DNA from: Deltaproteobacteria bacterium
GTDB lineage: Bacteria; Desulfobacterota; Desulfobacteria; Desulfobacterales; Desulfobacteraceae
NCBI GenBank assembly: GCA_027858995.1
Contig: JAQIBP010000011.1
Coordinates: 1 to 42,295, forward strand
Length of the DNA stretch: 42,295 nucleotides
Reading direction: 5' to 3'
Shown here: positions 35,893-42,295 of the stretch, one piece after another
Layout: each line of letters starts with the position of its first letter
Numbering within the stretch: position 1 is the first letter of the stretch
Translations under genes and position numbers: made by a program
Notes under the pieces: model-generated
Databases searched by the model: none
Told to the model about the DNA's origin: nothing
Seen by the model: the letters and a program-made list of their open reading frames with translations, nothing else

Positions 35893-36687
35893 CTATTTAA
35901 TGAGCTTTTCCCACTCTTTTGATTCAAACCAGTACGCTTTTTTCTCTTTTAAAAACCCGCTTGCATGCATATTTAAAATCCAGTTATTGAGAAAATTAAG
36001 AGCATCATGATCTGATTTTTTAATGGCAAACCCAATTGGCTCTTTTGTAAAATTTTCTTTTATTGGAACAAACAGTTTTTCAGGATATTTTAAAGCGTGG
36101 AAGATTGGCATGGGTGCAGAAGAGACAACTGCATGGACGCGTCCAAGATTCAACTCCTGCAGTGCCTGGCTCTCATTTTCAAATAATCTCAGCCTGGCAT
36201 TGGGCATATATTTTCTGGCTGCCTGCTCAGCTGTTGTTCCCATGCGGGCAGCAAGAATTACATTGTCTTTATTAAAGTCATCAAGAGAAGAAAAGCCCTT
36301 TGCTTTGACTTTATGGGCAACCATGGACATTCCTGAATAATCATAGGGAATGGTAAAGTTAACCTTTAAATTTCTTTTTGGTGTAATGCCCATCCCTCCA
36401 ATGATCACATCAAATTTGCCGGTTAAGAGTGCTGGAATAATCCCGGACCATGCAGTAGGAACAAACTCGATTTTAACACCCATATCCTTTGCAAGTTTTT
36501 TTGCAACATCAATTTCAAAACCTGTAAGATTGCCCTGTTTATCCTTCATTGCCCAGGGTACAAATGTGGACATCCCGATCCTTATAACTCCCTGTTTCTG
36601 AATTTTTTCAATAATGCTTTCACCAGCAAAACAGACACTTACAATAAAAACCGTAAATATCAGACTCATACATAAAATCTTCTTCAT
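35893..36687 (-). CDS. amino-acid ABC transporter substrate-binding protein
   Basis: The 264-residue periplasmic protein has a signal peptide (about 1-21, cleavage near CFA-GES) and a family 3 solute-binding fold: IRIGMSTFVPWAMKDKQGNLTGFEIDVAK (with the binding-site aromatic and Asp residues), PALLTGKFDVIIGGM, and RMGTTAEQAARKY. It would deliver a polar amino acid to the two flanking permeases. GGAGGAGAG stands directly before the ATG. It lies between the permease genes. Confidence 0.88.
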   Translation of the reverse strand: MKKILCMSLIFTVFIVSVCFAGESIIEKIQKQGVIRIGMSTFVPWAMKDKQGNLTGFEIDVAKKLAKDMGVKIEFVPTAWSGIIPALLTGKFDVIIGGMGITPKRNLKVNFTIPYDYSGMSMVAHKVKAKGFSSLDDFNKDNVILAARMGTTAEQAARKYMPNARLRLFENESQALQELNLGRVHAVVSSAPMPIFHALKYPEKLFVPIKENFTKEPIGFAIKKSDHDALNFLNNWILNMHASGFLKEKKAYWFESKEWEKLIK

Positions 36688-36805
36688 CTCTCCTCCTTTT
36701 TTTTATAAATTTTTTTTTATATGAAAAACTTAAGTTTCAATTTTATGACCTGAAGATGACAAGCAGCCCTTTTCATCCTCTGTTGCGGCAATGACGTTAT
36801 CAGCC

Positions 36806-37591
36806 TCATGTGGCAGGTATATCCATGTAGTTTTCGAACCGCCTTATTAAAAATGAAAGAGTTGCTGTAATAATAAGATAACATAATGCCACTATAAACC
36901 AGATTTCAAAAGTTAAAAATGTTTCAGACACAATTCTCTGCCCCTGCATTGTTAAATCATAAATGGAAATTGTACTCACAAGGGCTGAATCTTTTATTAA
37001 AGATACGCTTTGTCCGGCAAGCATGGGAAGGGTCTGGCGAAGCATCTGGGGAATAATAATCTTGATGTAAATTCCGGGTACGCTTAAACCAATGCTCTGG
37101 GCTGCTTCATACTGCCCTTTTGGAATATTGATAATACCTGAACGGATAATCTCTGAAGAGTAAGCTCCTTCAAACATACTCAATGCAATAACAGCAGAAT
37201 AAAATGCTGAAATATTAAATACAGGTGCTATCACAAAATAGATTAAGAATATCTGAATCAGCAAAGGTGTATTTCTTATGGTTTCAACATAAAACCATGA
37301 GACTATTTTCAGTACAGGAGAAGAAGATAGCCTTGCAAAAGCTGATAAAACACCTATAATCAAAGCCAGAACAAGGCTGACACAAGAAATTTTAATAGTG
37401 ATTATAAGCCCGTCAATCAACAGGCCTTTTGTAAAATCTCCATTGTCAAAATAAAATAAAAAATCTTTGACCCTGTACCACTGCCAGTTATATTCAAGGT
37501 TCCTATACCCAATAATAAATACAAGGATAACAGATAAAATAAATATATAGGGTTTGATTATTTTTTTAAAAATGCCCATTGATTGACCCAT
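36806..37591 (-). CDS. polar amino-acid ABC transporter permease (first)
   Basis: The 261-residue permease has a first helix (about 11-28), a YNWQWYRVKDFLFYFD stretch like that of its partner, four to five further helices and the EAA motif IPKGQYEAAQSIGL (about 169-182). It is the first gene of the importer unit: permease, binding protein, permease. It could start at either of two ATGs four codons apart; neither has a clear Shine-Dalgarno. Confidence 0.85.
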   Translation of the reverse strand: MGQSMGIFKKIIKPYIFILSVILVFIIGYRNLEYNWQWYRVKDFLFYFDNGDFTKGLLIDGLIITIKISCVSLVLALIIGVLSAFARLSSSPVLKIVSWFYVETIRNTPLLIQIFLIYFVIAPVFNISAFYSAVIALSMFEGAYSSEIIRSGIINIPKGQYEAAQSIGLSVPGIYIKIIIPQMLRQTLPMLAGQSVSLIKDSALVSTISIYDLTMQGQRIVSETFLTFEIWFIVALCYLIITATLSFLIRRFENYMDIPAT

Positions 37592-37712
37592 AACGTTTCT
37601 ATAAAGGCAAAGGATAACATGTAATAAAAAAACCTGCCACCCTGGTTTGAAATTACTTTAATTAATTTACAAAGGAGCATTGTGAGAAGGAAGAGTGTTG
37701 ATATATTGGTCA

Positions 37713-37741
37713 TTGTCAGATATAAACCTTGATAGTATAAG
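37713..37741 (+). promoter_or_regulatory. sigma70-type promoter for the dehydratase operon
   Basis: TTGTCA (37713-37718), 17 bases, TATAAG (37736-37741), five of six matches in each box. It predicts a leader of roughly 65 bases before the ATG at 37815. Confidence 0.55.
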
Positions 37742-37814
37742 AGATACCGTTGTTTAATACTTTTAATTTAAAATAGTGAATACACCTGTTAATATTCAGA
37801 TATAGGAAATTAAG

Positions 37815-38930
37815 ATGCAGGAAATTAAAATTTTTCATGCTGCCATAAAAGATATACCAGCCATGGCTTTGAAAATTAAGGCAGAAAATAAAAAAATTAT
37901 TGGACATTTATGTTCTTATACACCTGAAGAGATCATACATGCAGCAGGGTTTCACCCTTTTCGGCTTTTTTCATCTAAATCAGATATTGTTCTTGCAGAA
38001 AATCACCTCCAGGCATACTGCTGCTCTCTTGTTCGAGGTGTGCTTGAAGACAGCCTCTCAGGCAAACTTGACTTTATTGACGGCACTGTTTTCCCCCATA
38101 CCTGTGATTCCATTCAACGTTTAAGTGATATCTGGCGTATGAATAAAAAATATGGTTTTTTTGCCGATGTGATTCTGCCGGTGAAACTCAACACTGACAG
38201 TGCCAGGACATACATGATTGATGTGCTGACAAAATTTAAAAAAGAGGTTGAAACAGCTGCAGAAACAAAAATCACTGATGACGACCTTAATGCATCCATT
38301 AAAACATTTAATCTGATCAGGAAAAATTTATCAGCAATTTATGCTCTGCAATCCCAGAAACCAGGAATAATTAAAGGTTCTGATCTTTATGCCCTTGTCA
38401 AAGGATCAATGATAATGGATAAAAATGAAGTTGCAGATCTTTTACCTCTCATTGCAGATAATCTTGAAAAAATGGATACTCCTGAAACAGAAGGTAAACG
38501 AATTGTTGTTTCAGGTTCCATCTGTGATTCCCCTGATATTTATACAGCTATTGAAGATGCCGGAGGTATTGTTGTGGGAGACGATCTTTGCACAGGACAG
38601 CGATGGTTTGATGGTGAGATTGATGAAAAAAATACAAATCCCGTCAATGCCATTGCAGACAGATTAATGACCCGTATTATCTGCCCTGCAAAACATAAAG
38701 GCACAACTCTCCGAGGAGAAAACATTGTTTCCCTTGCAAAAGAAAACAGAGCAGATGGTGTTATTTTTATACTTCTTAAATTCTGTGATCCCCATGCCTT
38801 TGATTACCCCTGGTTAAAAGATTTTCTTGAAAAAGAGGGTATAAAAACCATGCTAATAGAAATAGATGATCAGCAGCAGAGTTCAGGGCAGTTATCCACC
38901 CGTTTTGAAACTTTTATTCATATGATTTAA
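37815..38930 (+). CDS. 2-hydroxyacyl-CoA dehydratase / benzoyl-CoA reductase family subunit (HGD-D)
   Basis: The 371-residue protein is one half of a two-subunit [4Fe-4S] enzyme. Candidate cluster ligands are C33 (in HLCSYTPEE), C69/C70 (in AYCCSLVRG) and C97 (in PHTCDSIQRL). The block IVVGDDLCTGQRWF near residue 260 is typical of HgdB/BcrB-like subunits. These enzymes use a high-energy electron to dehydrate 2-hydroxyacyl-CoA or reduce an aromatic ring. AGGAA precedes the ATG. The second subunit follows after 14 bases. The substrate cannot be decided from the sequence. Confidence 0.82.
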   Translation: MQEIKIFHAAIKDIPAMALKIKAENKKIIGHLCSYTPEEIIHAAGFHPFRLFSSKSDIVLAENHLQAYCCSLVRGVLEDSLSGKLDFIDGTVFPHTCDSIQRLSDIWRMNKKYGFFADVILPVKLNTDSARTYMIDVLTKFKKEVETAAETKITDDDLNASIKTFNLIRKNLSAIYALQSQKPGIIKGSDLYALVKGSMIMDKNEVADLLPLIADNLEKMDTPETEGKRIVVSGSICDSPDIYTAIEDAGGIVVGDDLCTGQRWFDGEIDEKNTNPVNAIADRLMTRIICPAKHKGTTLRGENIVSLAKENRADGVIFILLKFCDPHAFDYPWLKDFLEKEGIKTMLIEIDDQQQSSGQLSTRFETFIHMI

Positions 38931-38944
38931 AGGAAATTTTTCAA

Positions 38945-40186
38945 ATGCAGGACAAGTCATCAGATAAATCAGCAGAAAAAAGAAAAATAAAATCAGCCAA
39001 AATAATGCGGGAAATAATGACTACCTATTATCTTGATGCTCTGACAGCGGGACAAAACAGTAAACAGGTGGCATGGATTACTTCGGGAGGCCCTGTGGAA
39101 CCCCTCGTTGCCATGGACATAATCCCTGTTTATCCTGAAAATCATAGTGCCATGATAGGAGCATCCAAAATGGGAGAAGATCTCTGTTCAAAAGCTGAAG
39201 ATATGGGATACAGTTCTGACCTTTGCTCCTATGCAAGGGCAGATATCTCATGTTCAATTGTCAAGGGGGGTCCTCTTGGCGGCCTGCCGAAACCTGATAT
39301 GCTGATCTGCTGTAATAATATCTGCGGAACTGTTTTAAAATGGTATGAAATCCAGGCAAGATTATACAAAGTCCCTCTATTCATTCTTGATACTCCGGTC
39401 TGTCATACTCAATACTCCCCTGAAATAGCAAAATATGTGCAGGCTCAGGTTAAGGAGTATATTATATTTCTTGAGAAAATTACAAAAAGAGATTTTGACT
39501 ATGACAGGATGGTCAAAGTTGGAAAACTTGCTGTTGAAGCTCAGAAACTGTGGAAAAAAATTCTCAATACCACGGCAAATAAACCTTCTCCCATGTCTGC
39601 CTTTGATGCTTTCTTTTTTCTTGCACTGATTGTTACTTTGCGTGGCACTCAAACTGCTGTTGATTTCTATACAAAATTATTAGAAGAGATGGAGCAGAGG
39701 ATAAAGGAAGACATCAGTATAATCCCTGATGAGAAATACAGACTTTTATGGGATAATCTGCCTTTGTGGTATCAGCTCAAGTGGCTGTCAAACAAGTTTT
39801 CCGATCATAATGCATGTCTTGTGGCAGATACTTATACAACAGCATGGTGCTCTGCCTTGAATTATACAGATGAAAATGATTTCTTAAACTCCATAGCCCA
39901 GGCTTACACAAGGATCTATTTAAACATTGGAATTGATCAGATGGCAGATCAGGTGCTTGACATGATTAAATTTTATGATGTAGACGGATTTATCATGCAT
40001 TCAAACCGCTCCTGCAAACCCTACTCTTTTGGTCAGATGGACATCATGAAAATAGTTCAGGAAAAAGCAAAGATTCCCGTTCTCATGATAGAAGCAGACA
40101 TGGTTGACCCCAGAAGTTTTTCACAATCCCAGGTGGAAACCCGTATTGATGCATTTATGGAAATTATCAAACAAAGGAGTAATTAA
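38945..40186 (+). CDS. 2-hydroxyacyl-CoA dehydratase / benzoyl-CoA reductase family subunit (HGD-D)
   Basis: The 413-residue partner subunit has YPENHSAMIGASKMGEDLC (C81), SSDLCSYARADI (C94) and LICCNNICGTVLKWYE (C127 among C122/C123), the Cys motifs that hold the [4Fe-4S] cluster. The ENHxAMxGAxKM and CNNICGTVLKWYE blocks are those of benzoyl-CoA-reductase-like and 2-hydroxyacyl dehydratase subunits. AAAGGA precedes the ATG. It is followed after one base by the activase gene, so all three are in one operon. No CoA-transferase or hydroxyacid dehydrogenase adjoins to reveal the substrate. Confidence 0.83.
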   Translation: MQDKSSDKSAEKRKIKSAKIMREIMTTYYLDALTAGQNSKQVAWITSGGPVEPLVAMDIIPVYPENHSAMIGASKMGEDLCSKAEDMGYSSDLCSYARADISCSIVKGGPLGGLPKPDMLICCNNICGTVLKWYEIQARLYKVPLFILDTPVCHTQYSPEIAKYVQAQVKEYIIFLEKITKRDFDYDRMVKVGKLAVEAQKLWKKILNTTANKPSPMSAFDAFFFLALIVTLRGTQTAVDFYTKLLEEMEQRIKEDISIIPDEKYRLLWDNLPLWYQLKWLSNKFSDHNACLVADTYTTAWCSALNYTDENDFLNSIAQAYTRIYLNIGIDQMADQVLDMIKFYDVDGFIMHSNRSCKPYSFGQMDIMKIVQEKAKIPVLMIEADMVDPRSFSQSQVETRIDAFMEIIKQRSN

Positions 40187-40187
40187 T

Positions 40188-40955
40188 TTGATATATGCAG
40201 GTATAGATATAGGTTCCAACACAGCCAAAGCAGCCTTGATAAAAAATAACAAGCTTTTCGGCACCCATGTTATTTCCACGGGATATAATCCTTTAAAAGC
40301 AGGGATAAAAGTTTTTAAAGAGGTTTTAGAAAAAATAGATATTTTAAAAAGAAATGTAACAGCAATTGTGTCCACAGGATATGGCCGTGCCACTGTTGAT
40401 TTCGCCGACAAAACCATGACAGAGATTATATGTCATGGTACTGGAGCACATTTTATGAATTCTAAAGTAAGAGGTGTCATAGATATTGGTGGTCAGGACA
40501 GCAAAGCAATTTTATTGGATAAAAATGGCAATATTGAAAACTTTGCCATGAATGATAAATGTGCAGCAGGCACAGGGCGCTTTCTTGAAGTCATGGCACA
40601 TGCCCTGGAAGTGAATCTGGATCAATTGGGAGATTTTGCAAACAAAGCAGACAGCCCCTCAAAAATCAGCAGTATCTGTACAGTATTTGCTGAATCAGAA
40701 GTTATTTCAATGATAGCAGCTCAGCATAAGAGAGAAAATATTATAGCAGGCATTCATGAATCTGCTGCTGCCCGCATTGCTATTCTTGCAGCCAAGGTGA
40801 AAATAAAAGAACCTGTAATAATGACAGGCGGTGTTGCAAAGAACAAGGCAATGATTGCAGCCCTTAAAAAGCGTCTTGGATGTGAAATAACTGCTGGAAA
40901 ACTATCCCAGGAAAATGGTGCCATTGGAGCTGCTGTTCTGGCATCAAGGCTGTAA
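40188..40955 (+). CDS. ATP-dependent acyl-CoA dehydratase activase (HgdC/BadG-like)
   Basis: The 255-residue ASKHA-fold protein has the phosphate motif AGIDIGSNTAKAAL at the start, DIGGQDSKAI in the middle, and two cysteines (C125 in NDKCAAGTG, C164 in SSICTVFAESE) that in the homodimer hold one bridging [4Fe-4S] cluster. It hydrolyses ATP to fire one electron into the dehydratase. I start it at TTG 40188, with AAAGGAGT nine bases upstream; the longer frame lies inside the preceding gene. A strong terminator follows directly. Confidence 0.87.
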   Translation: MIYAGIDIGSNTAKAALIKNNKLFGTHVISTGYNPLKAGIKVFKEVLEKIDILKRNVTAIVSTGYGRATVDFADKTMTEIICHGTGAHFMNSKVRGVIDIGGQDSKAILLDKNGNIENFAMNDKCAAGTGRFLEVMAHALEVNLDQLGDFANKADSPSKISSICTVFAESEVISMIAAQHKRENIIAGIHESAAARIAILAAKVKIKEPVIMTGGVAKNKAMIAALKKRLGCEITAGKLSQENGAIGAAVLASRL

Positions 40956-40960
40956 CAATA

Positions 40961-41011
40961 AAAAAGCCCCTGACCGTTTTAATAAATTAATTTAACGGTC
41001 AGGGGCTTTTT
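40961..41011. terminator. bidirectional rho-independent terminator
   Basis: A perfect 18-bp stem (40961-40978 with 40994-41011) and a 15-base loop. The core is GCCCCTGACCG, flanked by A-run and T-run so that both strands end in U-runs. It closes the dehydratase operon and the opposing cold-shock gene. Confidence 0.93.
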
Positions 41012-41061
41012 ATATCAAAGCCATTAAAAATGACTTTTCTTAGCTGAATAACAAGGTTTAA

Positions 41062-41262
41062 CTACTCAACTGTAACATTTGTTGCTGCAGGTCCTTTTTG
41101 ACCATCTTCAATATCAAATGTAACGCGATCCCCTTCATTCAGGGATTTAAAACCGCTTGCATTGATACCTGTGTGATGTACAAATACATCGTTTCCACCT
41201 TCTTGTTCAATAAAACCAAAACCTTTTGAGTCGTTAAACCATTTTACAATACCGTTAGCCAT
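41062..41262 (-). CDS. cold-shock protein (CspA family)
   Basis: The 66-residue OB-fold protein has both RNA-binding motifs: KGFGFIEQ (RNP1, about 13-20) and DVFVHHTGI (RNP2, about 25-33). CspA proteins bind single-stranded RNA and DNA and melt secondary structure. AGGAG about ten bases upstream supports the ATG. A strong promoter 133-160 bases upstream gives the long leader typical of cold-shock genes. Confidence 0.95.
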   Translation of the reverse strand: MANGIVKWFNDSKGFGFIEQEGGNDVFVHHTGINASGFKSLNEGDRVTFDIEDGQKGPAATNVTVE

Positions 41263-41360
41263 ACTGGTACACTCCTAAATATAAATAAATAAAAAAATAG
41301 TTTCAAGCTTGGGAGTAATACCAAATTTTTTTCGGGAAAACACCTTGCGAAAGAAACCTT

Positions 41361-41422
41361 TTGTGCTTTACATAACTCAGCACAATTGGAATACATTCTA
41401 AAGCATTATTAAAAAATGTCAA
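41361..41422 (-). promoter_or_regulatory. cold-shock gene promoter and leader hairpin
   Basis: On the minus strand TTGACA (41422-41417), 16 bases, TAGAAT (41400-41395). Transcription would start near 41388, giving a leader of about 125 bases. The first transcribed bases form a hairpin: TTGTGCT (41385-41379), 11-base loop, AGCACAA (41367-41361). This could be the cold-responsive element. Confidence 0.6.
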
Positions 41423-41449
41423 GTAATATTTGATTTATATATCTTCCTC

Positions 41450-42133
41450 TCATATATAATTATTGGATTTTAGATACTTAAAACCTTCATTCCTGACATT
41501 AACAAACTCATAAAGAGTATGGGCATCACTGTTAACATATAAAGACTTACAGCATGACAGCATTGCTTTTAAATTATTTTCACAAGTTTTATTATTCACC
41601 AGGTTTGCACAGTTGAATTCTAAAGGAACATTTGCCTTGTTTGCGGCTACAACAATTTCAATGATATCTTCAGTACTTAAATAATCAGTAAACTGTTGAG
41701 AACATAAATGTCCTAATAATTTTATTTCAGACCCATATCGGCTAATGGCGTTTATATATCCTTTTTTGATTAAGCTTGCATCTCCTAAATATATTTTCTG
41801 ATGAGAAGAGAGTATCACGAATTCAGTAGAAATATTTTGAATTTTGTCACAAATATCACCATTTTCATTTAATAAGTCTGCTTCTACACCAAAAATAATA
41901 TGAACATCATTATGGATATTTTTCCATCTTCCAGAAGAGATTATACTATAATGGGTATTAGCGCTGAAACCATTGCGTTTCAGATATTCCTGATTGTGAT
42001 CTGTAATAGCAATTTCTTTATATTTTAATTTCCCGGCCTGAATTACAATTTCATCTATTGAATTCATCCCATCTGAAAGTGTCGAAGAATGGATGTGATA
42101 GTCTCCGGATGTTTTATCATTGATTATTTTCAT
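41450..42133 (-). CDS. PHP-domain phosphoesterase
   Basis: The 227-residue protein has the PHP metal-binding motifs in order: DYHIHSSTLSDG (about 11-22), ITDHN, FGVEAD, LSSHQ, GHL and VNSDAH (about 198-203). PHP enzymes are trinuclear-metal phosphoesterases; stand-alone ones include histidinol phosphatases and nucleotide phosphatases. The closest named type would be HisK-like histidinol phosphatase, but no histidine genes are nearby and I cannot assign the substrate. Confidence 0.82.
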   Translation of the reverse strand: MKIINDKTSGDYHIHSSTLSDGMNSIDEIVIQAGKLKYKEIAITDHNQEYLKRNGFSANTHYSIISSGRWKNIHNDVHIIFGVEADLLNENGDICDKIQNISTEFVILSSHQKIYLGDASLIKKGYINAISRYGSEIKLLGHLCSQQFTDYLSTEDIIEIVVAANKANVPLEFNCANLVNNKTCENNLKAMLSCCKSLYVNSDAHTLYEFVNVRNEGFKYLKSNNYI

Positions 42134-42242
42134 ATTAAATTCTAATTTCTAACTTTTATTGATAATTCAGATCAAAGTAACTTCTCCAAAACTGGTGGAA
42201 AAAATAAAAAAGTTCGTGCGTTCCAGTATTTAATGTTGTATC

Positions 42243-42295
42243 ATGCTAAACATGAAAAACACATTGGAGCAAATCAGAAAAAATATTTTAAAAAA
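42243..42295 (+). CDS. possible gene start cut by the right edge
   Basis: An ATG at 42243 (or in-frame ATG 42252) opens MLNMKNTLEQIRKNILK and stays open to the edge. The sequence is protein-like but only 17 codons are visible and no ribosome binding site is seen. Confidence 0.25.
   Translation, partial: MLNMKNTLEQIRKNILK

Overview
The window is an AT-rich stretch of bacterial chromosome. Its gene content points to an anaerobic member of the Desulfobacterota (Desulfobacteraceae-like): a 2-hydroxyacyl-CoA dehydratase/benzoyl-CoA reductase-type enzyme with its ATP-dependent activase, a DHH-CBS protein, an SH3-and-anchor protein, a PAS/GAF histidine kinase with a Cys-rich C-terminus, and a PfaC-type lipid synthase. 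This placement is inferred from gene content, not from a marker gene. No rRNA, tRNA, CRISPR array or prophage was seen.

Layout. (1) 1-2130: a DDE transposase running off the left edge, next to a DUF4405-type membrane gene that has lost its N-terminal half. (2) 2213-10912: a rhomboid protease, then a tight four-gene operon of a 1405-residue KS-CLF-DH-DH protein (PfaC-like) followed by oleA, oleB and oleC. The genes overlap by 4 and 7 bp or lie 17 bp apart. This joins a polyunsaturated-lipid synthase module to the head-to-head hydrocarbon/beta-lactone pathway, with no oleD in the window, and is the most interesting system here. (3) 10909-14112 (minus): DHH-CBS phosphoesterase, K+ channel with a TrkA-N domain, and a membrane-anchored alpha/beta hydrolase. 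(4) 14193-20450 (minus): an accessory island with a decaying type I restriction-modification locus. An HsdR-N nuclease domain and HsdM lie in one reading frame separated by a single TAA; HsdS, a small unknown protein, RhuM and a 44-residue hsdR remnant follow. One intergenic inverted repeat has integron attC-like architecture. A VapC-type toxin/antitoxin pair closes the island.

(5) 20577-24469: ornithine aminotransferase, a His-rich metal-binding protein translationally coupled to a diadenylate-cyclase-like protein, and an SH3/coiled-coil membrane protein. (6) 24508-32804: acyl-CoA ligase, aconitase A and histidine kinase in one run, then a convergent AOS-family aminotransferase and a DUF2889 protein. 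(7) 32829-37591: EamA exporter, E. coli-type aspartate-semialdehyde dehydrogenase, and a polar amino-acid ABC importer (two permeases and a binding protein, no ATPase). (8) 37713-40955: two HGD-D/BCR-type dehydratase subunits and their activase, ending in a very strong bidirectional terminator shared with a cold-shock gene. (9) 41062-42295: cold-shock protein with a long leader, a PHP phosphoesterase, and a possible new gene cut by the right edge.

Functionally, the window is rich in acyl-CoA and lipid chemistry (pfaC-ole, fadD, acnA, dehydratase). It also carries a possible cyclic-di-AMP/potassium theme: a cyclase-like protein, a DHH phosphoesterase and a K+ channel within 13 kb. Four of the five convergent gene junctions overlap tail to tail without a terminator.
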